The position numbers were made by a program, and so were the translations under genes. The notes under the pieces were generated by a model, which worked only from the letters and a program-made list of their open reading frames with translations, had not been told where the DNA came from and did not search any database. Shown here one piece after another: positions 8,461 through 17,170 of a stretch of 64,000 nt of DNA. This DNA is from Yoonia sp. R2331 (GTDB lineage Bacteria > Pseudomonadota > Alphaproteobacteria > Rhodobacterales > Rhodobacteraceae), in assembly GCF_041103235.1 (NCBI RefSeq), contig NZ_JBGCUN010000001.1, positions 2,542,001-2,606,000 of the forward strand. The letters are read 5' to 3'. Positions within the stretch are counted from its first letter, which is position 1. Each line of letters opens with the position of its first letter.

Positions 8461-8562
8461 CGCACCCTCCGGATTTTGATCTTCACTTCATATGGGGCGG
8501 GCACGCGCAAAGCGCAACTGCCCCGGTTGACTTCACCCCCGCCGCATCAGAGGAATGGCCCC

Positions 8563-9435
8563 ATGTTTGGCGCCATTCCTTTCCCTCAGATTGACCCGGT
8601 GATTGTCCAGATCGGCCCGCTGGCGTTGCGCTGGTATGCGCTGGCCTATGTGGTGGGGATCGGACTTGGCTGGCTGTTGATTGCCGCCGCCCTGCGCCGC
8701 ACGCGCCTGTGGCTGAACGACACGCCGCCGATGGCCCCGGCCAAGCTTGAGGATCTGGCGACCTATATTGTGCTGGGTGTGATCGGTGGCGGGCGTCTGG
8801 GCTATGTCTTGTTTTATCGGCCCGGCCACTACCTGCAAAACCCGCTGGAAATCCCGATGATCTGGACCGGCGGGCTGTCGTTTCATGGTGGATTTCTGGG
8901 TGTCGTCTTTGCCGTCTGGCTGTTTTCGCGCAGGCACGCGGTGTCCCTGCCCGCGCTGTCCGACATCATCGCACTGGCCGCCACGCCCGCCGTGCTGCTG
9001 GTGCGGATCGCAAATTTCATCAATGCAGAGCTTTGGGGCCGTCCAACGGATGTACCTTGGGGGGTGATCTTTCCCGGCGTTGCAGCACAGGATTGCCCCG
9101 GCATCACCGGTGCTTGCGCGCGCCATCCCAGCCAACTGTATGAGGCGGGGCTGGAAGGGTTGCTGTTGGGGTTGATCCTGCTTGTGCTGGCCTTCCGGTT
9201 TGGGGCATTGAAACGCGGTTGGCTGATAACGGGCGTGTTCTTTTTGGGGTACGGTGTGTCGCGCTTTGTGGTGGAATTCGTCCGCCAACCCGATGATTTC
9301 TTCCAGACCCCCGACAACCCCCTGGGCTGGCGGCTTGATTTTGGCGAATGGGGTCTGACGATGGGCCAAATTCTGTCGACCCCGATGATCCTTGTGGGAC
9401 TGGCGCTGGTCTTTGTGGCGCTGCGCAAGCGATGA
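8563..9435 (+). CDS. lgt: Prolipoprotein diacylglyceryl transferase
   Basis: A 290-residue inner-membrane enzyme with about seven transmembrane segments. It moves diacylglycerol from phosphatidylglycerol to the lipobox Cys of prolipoproteins. The signature includes GGRLGYVLFYRP, the GGLSFHGGFLG motif with the essential His near residue 107, and NFINAELWGRPTDVPWG. I start at ATG 8563 (MFGAIPFPQIDP); the longer frame adds a non-family N-terminus. The gene overlaps midA by ATGA, and midA in turn overlaps pgeF, giving a translationally coupled operon. Confidence 0.95.
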   Translation: MFGAIPFPQIDPVIVQIGPLALRWYALAYVVGIGLGWLLIAAALRRTRLWLNDTPPMAPAKLEDLATYIVLGVIGGGRLGYVLFYRPGHYLQNPLEIPMIWTGGLSFHGGFLGVVFAVWLFSRRHAVSLPALSDIIALAATPAVLLVRIANFINAELWGRPTDVPWGVIFPGVAAQDCPGITGACARHPSQLYEAGLEGLLLGLILLVLAFRFGALKRGWLITGVFFLGYGVSRFVVEFVRQPDDFFQTPDNPLGWRLDFGEWGLTMGQILSTPMILVGLALVFVALRKR

Positions 9436-10490
9436 ACGCTTTGGCGCAAAAACTGGCGGCACAAATTGCGGCAAATGGCCCGATCACGCTGGCCGATTTC
9501 ATGGCCGCCTGCCTGTTTGACCCGACCCATGGCTATTATACGACCCGCGAACCTTTTGGCGCGGGCGGCGATTTTGTCACCGCCCCCGAGATCAGCCAGA
9601 TGTTCGGAGAAATGCTGGGGCTGGCGCTGGCCCAAAGCTGGTTGGATCAGGGCGCACCAGCACCCGTCACCCTTGCAGAGCTGGGGCCGGGACGTGGCAC
9701 GCTGATGGCCGACATCCTGCGCGCGACGCGGGGAGTGCCCGGCTTTCACGACGCTGTTCAGGTTCATCTGGTCGAGGCATCGCCGCGCCTGCGCGCGCTT
9801 CAGGCCGATGCAGTGCCGCAAGCACGCTTTGCAGACACGTTAGCGGATCTGCCGGACGCGCCGCTGTTGCTGGTGGCGAATGAGTTCTTTGATGCGCTGC
9901 CGATCCGTCAGTTCACCCGTGCCGGTGACGGGTGGGCCGAAACACTTGTAGGTGTGGCTGAAGGGGCATTGCACCTTGGCCGCTCTGCCGCAGCGCCGCG
10001 CGCATTTCTGACGGCACGGCTGGCCGACACTGCAGAGGGTGATGTGATCGAACATTGCCCCGGCTTGCCCACGATGATCGCAGAGATCGACGCGCGCATC
10101 GCCGATCGAGGGGGGGCCGCGCTGATCGTCGACTATGGCGATTGGGTCAGCCAAGGCGACACATTTCAAGCGATGCGCCAGCACAAGCTGACGGATGTTC
10201 TTGCAGACCCCGGTCAGGCCGATCTGACGGCCCATGTGGATTTTTCGGCGATCGCCGGAGCAGTTTCGCGCAGCCACCATAGCCGCCTGACCCCCCAAGG
10301 GGTGTTCCTGGAGCGCCTGGGCATCACCGCGCGGGCGCAGGCCTTGGCCGCACAGATGCAAGGTGCGGCGCTGGATGAGCATATTGCCGCGCATCGCCGC
10401 TTGACCCACCCCGGCGAAATGGGTGACCTATTCAAGGTAATGGGCCTGTGGCCACACGGCGCGGCCCCGATCCCGGGATTGAATGCATGA
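9432..10490 (+). CDS. MidA/NDUFAF7-family SAM-dependent methyltransferase
   Basis: A 352-residue class I methyltransferase of the DUF185 family. The eukaryotic homologue NDUFAF7 methylates an Arg of a complex I subunit, so an NADH dehydrogenase target is possible here but unproven. Family marks are FMAACLFDPTHGYYTTREPF near the N-terminus, SAM-motif LAELGPGRGTLMADILR near residue 80, NEFFDALPIRQF near 150 and VDYGDW near 230. The start ATG 9432 overlaps the lgt stop as ATGA. It ends overlapping pgeF. Confidence 0.9.
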   Translation: MNALAQKLAAQIAANGPITLADFMAACLFDPTHGYYTTREPFGAGGDFVTAPEISQMFGEMLGLALAQSWLDQGAPAPVTLAELGPGRGTLMADILRATRGVPGFHDAVQVHLVEASPRLRALQADAVPQARFADTLADLPDAPLLLVANEFFDALPIRQFTRAGDGWAETLVGVAEGALHLGRSAAAPRAFLTARLADTAEGDVIEHCPGLPTMIAEIDARIADRGGAALIVDYGDWVSQGDTFQAMRQHKLTDVLADPGQADLTAHVDFSAIAGAVSRSHHSRLTPQGVFLERLGITARAQALAAQMQGAALDEHIAAHRRLTHPGEMGDLFKVMGLWPHGAAPIPGLNA

Positions 10491-11242
10491 CGCTGGACAT
10501 CATCACCGACGACAGCCTGCACGGGACAACGCACGGCTTTTTTACCCGTGTGGGCGGTGCGTCATCGGGTGTGTTTGCGGGGTTGAACTGTGGCTATGGA
10601 AGTGCGGATCAGCACGAGATCGTGACGATCAACCGCGCCCGTGTCGCCAAGGCGTTGTCCGTCCCTGCCGATGAATTGGCCGGCGTGCATCAGGTGCATT
10701 CCGCCGAGGTTGTTCATGTGAAAAGTGCCGCAGAGGGCGGGGCAAAGGCCGATGCCTTGGTCACTGCCACACCGGGCGTCGCCCTGTCGGTGCTGACCGC
10801 AGATTGTCAGCCCGTGCTTTTTGCCGACCCGCAAGCCAAGGTTGTGGGTGCCGCCCACGCGGGGTGGAAAGGTGCGTTGGACGGCGTGCTGGAAAACACC
10901 ATTGCCGCGATGGAACAATTGGGCGCGGACCGCAGCCGTATCAACACGGTGATCGGGCCAAGCATCAGCCAGCGCAATTATGAGGTTGGGCCGGAATTTC
11001 TGGAGCGGTTTCTGGACACCGATGAGGAGGCCGCGCGCTTTTTCGCGGGTGGCGCGGGTGATCGGCTTCACTTTGACTTGCCGGGATATGGGCTTTGGCG
11101 GTTGCGACAGGCGGGCGTCGCACAGGCGCAGTGGACGCGACATTGCACCTATGCAGACCCGGACCGGTTCTACAGCTACCGCAGATCGGTTCACGCCAAA
11201 GAGGCCGACTATGGCCGCCTGATCGCGGCGATCCGTCTGTGA
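10487..11242 (+). CDS. pgeF: Peptidoglycan editing factor PgeF (DUF152 family)
   Basis: A 251-residue copper/zinc-binding protein once called a polyphenol oxidase or laccase. In E. coli the family removes peptides carrying L-Ser wrongly placed in peptidoglycan precursors. The three metal residues are visible: His in GVHQVHSAEV, Cys in LTADCQPVLF and His in AAHAGWKGALDG. ATG 10487 overlaps the midA stop as ATGA. The pairing with lgt and midA is a recurrent alphaproteobacterial gene order as far as I recall. Confidence 0.9.
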   Translation: MTLDIITDDSLHGTTHGFFTRVGGASSGVFAGLNCGYGSADQHEIVTINRARVAKALSVPADELAGVHQVHSAEVVHVKSAAEGGAKADALVTATPGVALSVLTADCQPVLFADPQAKVVGAAHAGWKGALDGVLENTIAAMEQLGADRSRINTVIGPSISQRNYEVGPEFLERFLDTDEEAARFFAGGAGDRLHFDLPGYGLWRLRQAGVAQAQWTRHCTYADPDRFYSYRRSVHAKEADYGRLIAAIRL

Positions 11243-11522
11243 TTTTGGCGCGATTGCGGCGACGACACGCCCTTTGATTGCCACAAATCCCGAAACAATC
11301 CGGCTGGCGATGCGGGATTATACAACAAAACAGGCATAAATCCCCTGCAATCATGGGCTTTGACGCAGCGGCGGGGGCTTGCCGCGATTTGTCCGTTGGG
11401 GTCGCGGCAAATTTTGCGAAAATCGTTGTCTTTGCCAAACTCCCGCCAAAACTGGCGGACAAACTGTTCTCGAATTCGCAACAAAATGCCTGCTGGGGCA
11501 ATCGGATTGAGGAGAAGAGTAC
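11243..11522. other. 280-bp intergenic region before a small basic protein
   Basis: No gene is convincing here. It contains a small stem CCGCCA/TGGCGG with a 4-base loop (11443-11458), a near-palindromic ATTTTGCGAAAAT (11411-11423), and a strong GAGGAG ribosome site at its 3' end for the 62-residue gene. The promoter of that gene is probably inside, but I cannot place it firmly. Confidence 0.4.
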
Positions 11523-11711
11523 ATGGCAAGCAAGACACGCTGGATGAAGGCCACCATCACCGAGGCGAAAGCCTGCACAACCAAGATGCCGTGGGAACGC
11601 GGCGCACGTCGTCAAGCGATGATCGCACAGCGGCTGGAAGACAGTGACCGCAAAGCAAAGATCACCCTGCCGCCGATGCCCGAAGGTGTGTTTCTGGCCG
11701 CTACGGCCTAA
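11523..11711 (+). CDS. Small conserved basic protein, unknown function
   Basis: A 62-residue Lys/Arg-rich protein (KTRWMKATITEAKACTTKMP, then WERGARRQAMIAQRL). It has no signal peptide or membrane segment. GAGGAGAAG lies at good spacing before ATG 11523, and I recall similar short proteins in other Rhodobacteraceae, so I treat it as real. The basic, amphipathic character would suit nucleic-acid or ribosome contact, which is only a guess. Its TAA overlaps the stop of the convergent GGDEF/EAL gene as CTAA. Confidence 0.65.
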   Translation: MASKTRWMKATITEAKACTTKMPWERGARRQAMIAQRLEDSDRKAKITLPPMPEGVFLAATA

Positions 11712-13252
11712 GCGCGCAGCGGGACCACGGACAGCCCCGGGCCGCCACTGTTGATCTGCGCCAGTAGTGCTGTTGCAGACAACGGACGGCTAAGCAGATA
11801 GCCTTGCGCCCGGATCGAGGCGAAGTCCTGCAGGAAAGACAGTTCTGGCGGGTGTTCCACACCAACCGCCGTCACCGCCATGCCCAAGGTATGGGCGATG
11901 TCGACGAGCCCTTTGATCACCGCGCGGTTCACCGGGCTATCGTCGACGTCGCGGATCAGGTGACGGTCGATCTTGATCCGGTCAAACGGATAGGTCGTCA
12001 GCAGGGACAAGCTGGACCGATCAGCCCCAAAATCGTCAAGTGCGATGCGGATACCGGCGTCCATCAGTTCCTGCATCAAGACGCGCGCCCGCGGTTCATC
12101 GGACAAGAGCGCTCGTTCGGTCACTTCAACCTCGAACAACGCGGGGGGGCGGCCAAACTGATCCAGCACCCGCAGGATACGCGGCACAAGGTGCGGGTCT
12201 GCAAATTGTGATGGTGTCACATTGAAGCTGAGCACCAGGTCATCGGGCCAGTCTACCGCCACGCGACACGCCTGTCGCAGTAACTGATCCGACAGTTTGT
12301 CAATCAGCCCTAACTTGTCGGCAAGGCGAATGAAGCGGTCCGGCGGGACGTGCCCCAAGGTGGGATGGTGCCAACGCGCGAGCATTTCGGCCCCCGCAAG
12401 TCGTTGGTTGGGCAGATCAAAATAGGGTTGGTAAACGCAATAGAGCCCGCCACTGTCAATTGAGGCGATCAGGTCGCTTTGCAGTGACGCCTCTTCCTCC
12501 AGGGTCAGGCCAAGGGCCGCGTCAAAGAACCGAAATTGCGCGCGCCCGTCGGCCTTTGCAGCACTCAGGGCCTGCCCCGCCTCTGTCAGAATGTCGGCGA
12601 CCATCATGCCCGCCGCACATTGCGCCACACCGCAACTGGCCGATACCGCGATGGTGAAGGGGCCGATGGAAAACGGATCCGACAGCGCGGCAAGACACTG
12701 CGAAGCAATGGATGCGGCATCAAAGTCAGGGCTGTTTGTGGGCGCGAGGATTGCAAAGCGGTCTTCTTCAATGCGGGTCAGAAGCGCGCCCGCCGGCACA
12801 GCAGAGCGCAACCGTTTGGCAACCGCGATCAGAACCTGATCACCCACGTCCCTGCCCCGCATGGCGTTCACCGCCTTGAAGTGATCGAGATCAATCAGGA
12901 TGAACGACAGGCCAGCACCGACCGGTTGCGGGCTGTCCAATGCATCCTGCAGGGCCATGTGATTGCCAAGACCGGTCAGCGGATCATCACGGGCTGCCTG
13001 ATGCGACCGAAGATGTGACAGCGCATCCAATTTGGCCTGCATCGCCCGCGTCCGCTGCAGCGTGATTGCGGGAAACAGGATCAACACCACCATCATCACC
13101 CCGAACACAGAGTTCACCGCATGCGGTGAGAGGTTTTGCAGCCCAGGCACCACAAAGCGGGCGGGGTCAGCCCAGAGCACAACACCAAAGATCAGCGCCG
13201 TTGCAGGCGGGATCAGCCACAATGACAAAGAGGGTGATGCGTGACGTGCCAT
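11708..13252 (-). CDS. Membrane-anchored degenerate GGDEF/EAL protein
   Basis: A 514-residue protein with two N-terminal transmembrane segments (residues ~10-30 and ~42-64), a GGDEF-like domain (~85-250) and an EAL-like domain (~260-505). Both active sites are altered. The GGDEF motif reads EEDRF, losing both Gly and the catalytic Glu, although DPLTGLGN and DLDHFKAVN remain. In the EAL domain, EAL is EML (the Glu is kept), NVTPSQ, EVTE, DDFGADRSS, IKID and the final QGY are kept, but the usual AEGVE reads AVGVE. Cyclase activity is therefore unlikely and phosphodiesterase activity doubtful. A c-di-GMP sensor or scaffold is possible. Single gene, convergent with the small basic protein. Confidence 0.85.
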   Translation of the reverse strand: MARHASPSLSLWLIPPATALIFGVVLWADPARFVVPGLQNLSPHAVNSVFGVMMVVLILFPAITLQRTRAMQAKLDALSHLRSHQAARDDPLTGLGNHMALQDALDSPQPVGAGLSFILIDLDHFKAVNAMRGRDVGDQVLIAVAKRLRSAVPAGALLTRIEEDRFAILAPTNSPDFDAASIASQCLAALSDPFSIGPFTIAVSASCGVAQCAAGMMVADILTEAGQALSAAKADGRAQFRFFDAALGLTLEEEASLQSDLIASIDSGGLYCVYQPYFDLPNQRLAGAEMLARWHHPTLGHVPPDRFIRLADKLGLIDKLSDQLLRQACRVAVDWPDDLVLSFNVTPSQFADPHLVPRILRVLDQFGRPPALFEVEVTERALLSDEPRARVLMQELMDAGIRIALDDFGADRSSLSLLTTYPFDRIKIDRHLIRDVDDSPVNRAVIKGLVDIAHTLGMAVTAVGVEHPPELSFLQDFASIRAQGYLLSRPLSATALLAQINSGGPGLSVVPLRA

Positions 13253-13521
13253 GACATATTCACTAGGGCGTCAGACTTAATGAATCGTCACCGGTTGCGA
13301 TTCGAGTGTTACCGCACCGGCGAATTTTGCGAAATATGGCGCGATCAGCCACGAACCGGGGACAATACGGTGCAGCACCCCCCGATTGATCGCCGTTCAT
13401 GGCCGAAAATTAAAACTTTTTGACAGCCGCCGCCCGGATTCGCCACATTCTATCCAACAGCAACGCTCCTCAGATGTTGTCGGTGGGGGCCGGCATTTGT
13501 GACGAACCGCAAGGTAAGCAC
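13253..13521. promoter_or_regulatory. Divergent intergenic region between GGDEF/EAL and Hint genes
   Basis: This 269-bp region must hold both promoters. It contains TTTTGCGAAATATGGC (13325-13340), a near-match to a string in the 16.1-16.4 kb intergenic region, and an isolated TTAA (13277-13280). I see no terminator or small gene. Promoter boxes could not be fixed. Confidence 0.3.
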
Positions 13522-14316
13522 ATGAAGACGACCCCACCTAATGCCGCAGGCCTCGCGGTACGTAATCAGTCCCCGGTGTCCTCAGACCGGTTTGCTCGTC
13601 TAGATGGGCGCCCTCGGCGCTCCAAGCCTCTTATGCGCAAGTATGAGGTCGCCCATCTGACACCCTCCTCTGACATCATTGACGTCACCCGTCTGGCCCC
13701 GGCCATGCCGCCGTTCGAAGATGCCTTTGCCGCGATCGGTCGCGGGGCGATTGTCCAGACCAGTTTCGGCCCCTGCGCGGTCGAGGATTTATTGCCCGGT
13801 GACAAGGTCTTAACCGAAAGTCACGGCACCCAAACCCTGCTATGGCGCGGCACGATGACCATTGTGCCCGGTGCCCAGAATGCCCGCCCCGAAATGGGCA
13901 CGATGACCCGGATCACCGCAGATGCCTTGGGCCTTGGCCGCCCTGCCCCCGATCTTGTGCTGGGCCCGGCAGCCCGGATGATCCATCGCGCGCCCGGTGT
14001 GCGGACGTTGACCGGTTCGGATGCGGCCTTTGTGCCGGTGCGCGACTTTATCGACCAATCGCAGATCATCGAACTTAAACCGATTGCGCCGGTCCACTGC
14101 TACCAGTTGGGCTTTGCCCATCATTGCCGGATCAACGTCAACGGGATCGAAATTGAAAGCCTGCACCCCGGCGCGGCCCATACGATTGGCCTGAAGGGTG
14201 AGATGCTGTCGCTGTTCCTGTCGCTGTTCCCGCACATGGAAACCTTGCAAGACTTCGGGTCGATGCTGCATCCGCGCGTCAAGCTGCGTGATCTGGATTT
14301 GTTTGACGTGGCCTAA
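13522..14316 (+). CDS. Hint-domain protein without the usual N-terminal cysteine
   Basis: A 264-residue protein with the Hint (hedgehog/intein) fold pattern seen in many Rhodobacteraceae surface or secreted proteins. VEDLLPGDKVLTESHGTQ, then TLLWRGT, marks the first half, and the MIHRAPG and FVPVRDFID segments mark the later strands. The position where Hint domains carry the nucleophilic Cys (usually CF.xGT) here reads FAAIGRGAIVQT, with no Cys, so self-cleavage is unlikely. ATG 13522 follows AAGG; the longer frame from 13420 has no ribosome site. No clear signal peptide; the N-terminal ~60 residues are Pro/Arg-rich and probably disordered. Confidence 0.75.
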   Translation: MKTTPPNAAGLAVRNQSPVSSDRFARLDGRPRRSKPLMRKYEVAHLTPSSDIIDVTRLAPAMPPFEDAFAAIGRGAIVQTSFGPCAVEDLLPGDKVLTESHGTQTLLWRGTMTIVPGAQNARPEMGTMTRITADALGLGRPAPDLVLGPAARMIHRAPGVRTLTGSDAAFVPVRDFIDQSQIIELKPIAPVHCYQLGFAHHCRINVNGIEIESLHPGAAHTIGLKGEMLSLFLSLFPHMETLQDFGSMLHPRVKLRDLDLFDVA

Positions 14317-14390
14317 GCCCGGCGCAGGGTGCGTGCGATGCCCGTATCAGAAGCACATTGTATACCGATCAAACCCTGATCGCGGGTGAA

Positions 14391-15524
14391 CTATGCCTTA
14401 GGAATGGGCGGTGCGGCTGTGCCTGCATAGGTGATCCGCCGCAGGACCCATTCGAAGGGTCCAAACCGGAACCAGATACGCCAAATTGACAAAAACAGGA
14501 TCAGCCCGATGGTCACAAGGATGGCGATGGCAATTGCGGCCGCCGGGCCTACGGCGTTCCACATGTCCAGCCCATAAGGGGCAAAGATGGTCGACAGGAT
14601 GATCGACTGGCCAAGGTAGATGCTGAGGCTGGAGCCGCCGGCGTTCAGCAGTCGCGCCGTGACCGGGCCCGGTGGGCGCGCGATGGCAGCGATCAGACCA
14701 AGATAGCCGATGGTGGCGATGGGGGCGGCAAGGGCTATCAACATCTCTCCTAAGGCGGGGACACCAAAGTGCCAGATGCTTGCACCCAAAAGGCTAAGCG
14801 CCACGCCCGGCCCGACACACCAGACCCGTGCGCGTCGCCACAGCGGGTGGGCCGCGTTGTCGATCAGGCCTGATTTGACTGCTGCCAACCCCAGACAGAA
14901 CCAGCCCAAAACGCCGATCCCCTGCAGCACGAGGACAACCGGCACAACCACGGCAAAGGTCAGGCTGCGAAAACCGACCACATCCCAAAAGCCACCGGTG
15001 GTAAGGACCGCAACTTCCGTCGTCCAATCGTCATCCGCCAGACCAGACAGCGCGTAGATCAGCGGCAGTGCCAGAATGATCTGAACAGCAAGCAACGCAC
15101 CGCCGAGCTTGACCAAGCGCCGCGCCTCCCAGTTTCGAAAGAGGTAGAGGACCGCGCCGAACACCGCATAGGTCACCAGAATGTCACCGAAAAAGAAGAA
15201 CACCCCATGCAGCACACCCAGCAGCAAAAGCCCGAAAATGCGATTGCGGTAAAGACGTCCAAATCGCAGCGTGCGCCGGTGGGCGGACTGCATCAGAAAG
15301 CCAAGTCCAACGCCGAACATAAAGGAAAACAGGCCATAGCTTTTGAGCAAGGCCAAACCGCGCACCAACCACATCGCCAGCGCGTCAAGAAAGGTTCCGT
15401 CAGCCGCGGGCGGATAGCCGGTTGCAAGGGGGAAGGCCAGGCCTTCGACGTTGACAACAACAATGCCAAAAAGCGCAAAGATACGCAGATAGTCGGGCAT
15501 CAATGCACGTTGAGATGTGGTCAC
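14391..15524 (-). CDS. DUF418 polytopic membrane protein
   Basis: A 377-residue inner-membrane protein with around eight or more hydrophobic segments. It begins RALMPDYLRIFALFGIVVVN, and family-typical GVLHGVFFFFGDILVTYAVF lies near residue 110. The DUF418 domain covers the C-terminal part (SLSIYLGQSII near residue 295). Function is unknown; related YeiB-type proteins are loosely compared with acyltransferase-3 folds. The start is GTG 15524 with GGAGA eight bases upstream, while the ATG at 15500 lacks a ribosome site. It sits 75 nt downstream of the Lrp gene on the same strand, so the two may be co-transcribed. Confidence 0.8.
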   Translation of the reverse strand: MTTSQRALMPDYLRIFALFGIVVVNVEGLAFPLATGYPPAADGTFLDALAMWLVRGLALLKSYGLFSFMFGVGLGFLMQSAHRRTLRFGRLYRNRIFGLLLLGVLHGVFFFFGDILVTYAVFGAVLYLFRNWEARRLVKLGGALLAVQIILALPLIYALSGLADDDWTTEVAVLTTGGFWDVVGFRSLTFAVVVPVVLVLQGIGVLGWFCLGLAAVKSGLIDNAAHPLWRRARVWCVGPGVALSLLGASIWHFGVPALGEMLIALAAPIATIGYLGLIAAIARPPGPVTARLLNAGGSSLSIYLGQSIILSTIFAPYGLDMWNAVGPAAAIAIAILVTIGLILFLSIWRIWFRFGPFEWVLRRITYAGTAAPPIPKA

Positions 15525-15599
15525 GATGGGCGTCTCCGAACGTGCTTGGGGCGTGGTCCAACAGCGGGATGTCGGATGATGCGGCGTTGGATTGGCGGT

Positions 15600-16100
15600 C
15601 TATGCCTCGCGCGCGAGGCGCTCTTCGAGAACGTCGAAGGGCACGCCCGGTTCGTCCTTGGCGCCACGGATCACCAGCGATGTCTTGACGCTTGCCACAT
15701 TCGGGGCCGAAGTCAGTTCTTCGGTCAGGAAACGCTGGAAGCTGCGCAGGTCCGGGGCCACGCATTTGAGGATGAAATCAACCTCGCCGTTCAGCATGTG
15801 GCATTCACGCACGAGCGGCCAGCCATGGCAGCGTTCTTCGAAAGCTGAAAGGTCCGCCTCGGCCTGGGATTGCAAGCCGACCATGGCAAAGACCTGCACC
15901 TCGAACCCCAGTTCGCGGGCGTCGACATCGGCATGATAGCCGCGGATGAACCCCTGTTCTTCCAGCGTGCGGACGCGGCGCAGGCAAGGGGGCGCTGAAA
16001 TGCCGACGCGCTTGGCAAGTTCGACGTTGGTCATCCGCCCGTCTGCTTGCAGCTCTGCGAGAATGGTCCGGTCAATCTCATCCAGCTTGGTGCCTGGCAT
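15600..16100 (-). CDS. Lrp/AsnC-family transcriptional regulator
   Basis: A 166-residue DNA-binding regulator. The N-terminal winged helix-turn-helix is seen in LDEIDRTILAELQADGRMTN, ELAKRVGISAPPCLRRVRTL and EEQGFIRGY. A C-terminal ligand-binding RAM domain follows (HMLNGEVDFILKCVAPDLRS). Such proteins sense amino acids and often control neighbouring or divergent genes. Here the neighbours are DUF418 on the same strand and, across 268 bp, the divergent vWA/VPLPA-CTERM gene. The effector is not predictable. Confidence 0.92.
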   Translation of the reverse strand: MPGTKLDEIDRTILAELQADGRMTNVELAKRVGISAPPCLRRVRTLEEQGFIRGYHADVDARELGFEVQVFAMVGLQSQAEADLSAFEERCHGWPLVRECHMLNGEVDFILKCVAPDLRSFQRFLTEELTSAPNVASVKTSLVIRGAKDEPGVPFDVLEERLAREA

Positions 16101-16368
16101 TTGCTATTCCTTCTGTGGATTTACGATTCATACGCTGGAACCCACAAGGGCGCAATAAAGTTTCAAGAACGCGCAACAAAATGTCGCAAATCGCTGCGAA
16201 AATATGGCCGAAATGCCTTATTTCACTGGATTTCGCCACATTCTTAACGTAAAGTTAACTCAGCCCTTTTTGGGGTTCGTTGTCTTTTTGGGGAAGACGG
16301 CGTGCATTTTTGACGTTGTTTAGATTGAAGTGTTCGCCAGTTCTCCATGTTTTTTTGGAGTAGAGTAA
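16101..16368. promoter_or_regulatory. Divergent intergenic region between Lrp and vWA genes
   Basis: An AT-rich 268-bp stretch with no gene. It carries the CtrA-like box listed separately, a TGCGAAAATATGGC string (16195-16208) resembling one before the Hint gene, and a TTTTTTGGAG ribosome-proximal sequence just before ATG 16369. It is probably the control region of both neighbours. Confidence 0.45.
16244..16259 (+). promoter_or_regulatory. Candidate CtrA box, TTAA-N7-TTAAC
   Basis: TTAACGTAAAGTTAAC matches the full alphaproteobacterial CtrA consensus TTAA-N7-TTAAC at every defined position. It is 110 bp before the vWA/VPLPA-CTERM start and 144 bp from the Lrp start. CtrA in Rhodobacterales controls motility, gene transfer agents and surface functions, which would suit a surface-anchored protein. 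Binding is inferred from the motif only. Confidence 0.6.
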
Positions 16369-17145
16369 ATGAAGATAAAGAATCTTTTGGCCGCGACGAG
16401 TATCGCGGTTATGTCCGCAACTGCGTCGATGGCTGCCGTGATCGACCTCGGGTTCCTGATGGATGAATCAGGCAGTGTTCGTTCAGCGAATTATGCCTCG
16501 GCGATGAATGCGCTGGCAGACGCCCTGGACGCAAATATCCCGGTCAATGATCCAACGTTGACATATCGCATTGGCGTGATCTCTTTTGGTTCGTCCGCGG
16601 ATACGTCGATCCCGCTGACCACAATCAACAGTCAAGCCGACCTTGACGGGCTGGTGTCGGCGGTGCGTGCTGAGGCAACCGACTTTGCCAACGCTGGCAG
16701 CACCAACTACAACTCAGCCTTCAACGCACTGGATGCAATGTTTGGCGATGTGAGCGGATCGCAGGCCAGCCTGATCAACATGACCACGGATGGCAACAAC
16801 AACTCCGGCACACCAAGCACAGCCGGTTTGCGTGCAAATGGCTGGGACTCGCTGAGCTTTGAGGCCGTCGGCCCGGGCGTCAGCACTGGACCGCTGAGCG
16901 CACTTGCGTTTGACACAAATGGCATCGGCGGCGCGCCGGTGATTGCCAATGCGGGTTTGATCACCAACCCGTTGACGGACTCCTTTGTGCTGACCGTCAC
17001 CGACTACACGCAGTATTCGCCTGCGATCAACACCAAGATCCAGCGGACTGTTGCCCCGCAGGTTCCACTGCCTGCTGGTATGCCACTGATGATTGCCGGT
17101 TTGGCAGCATTCGGCGTCATGAAGCGGCGTAAGAAAGCGGCGTAA
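16369..17145 (+). CDS. Secreted vWA-domain protein with VPLPA-CTERM sorting tail
   Basis: A 258-residue exported protein. A signal peptide (~residues 1-22, ending SMA) leads into a von Willebrand A domain whose MIDAS DxSxS is FLMDESGSV (~30), with further MIDAS-type residues near STNYNSAF and NMTTDGN. The C-terminus is a three-part sorting signal: VPLPAG (~231), a hydrophobic helix (MPLMIAGLAAFGV) and a basic end (MKRRKKAA). That is the VPLPA-CTERM pattern processed by exosortase in marine Rhodobacteraceae. vWA domains mediate metal-dependent adhesion. No exosortase gene is in the window. A CtrA-like box lies upstream and a bidirectional terminator downstream. Confidence 0.88.
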   Translation: MKIKNLLAATSIAVMSATASMAAVIDLGFLMDESGSVRSANYASAMNALADALDANIPVNDPTLTYRIGVISFGSSADTSIPLTTINSQADLDGLVSAVRAEATDFANAGSTNYNSAFNALDAMFGDVSGSQASLINMTTDGNNNSGTPSTAGLRANGWDSLSFEAVGPGVSTGPLSALAFDTNGIGGAPVIANAGLITNPLTDSFVLTVTDYTQYSPAINTKIQRTVAPQVPLPAGMPLMIAGLAAFGVMKRRKKAA

Positions 17146-17170
17146 GTCGTTTGACAGCTTGAAAACAAAA

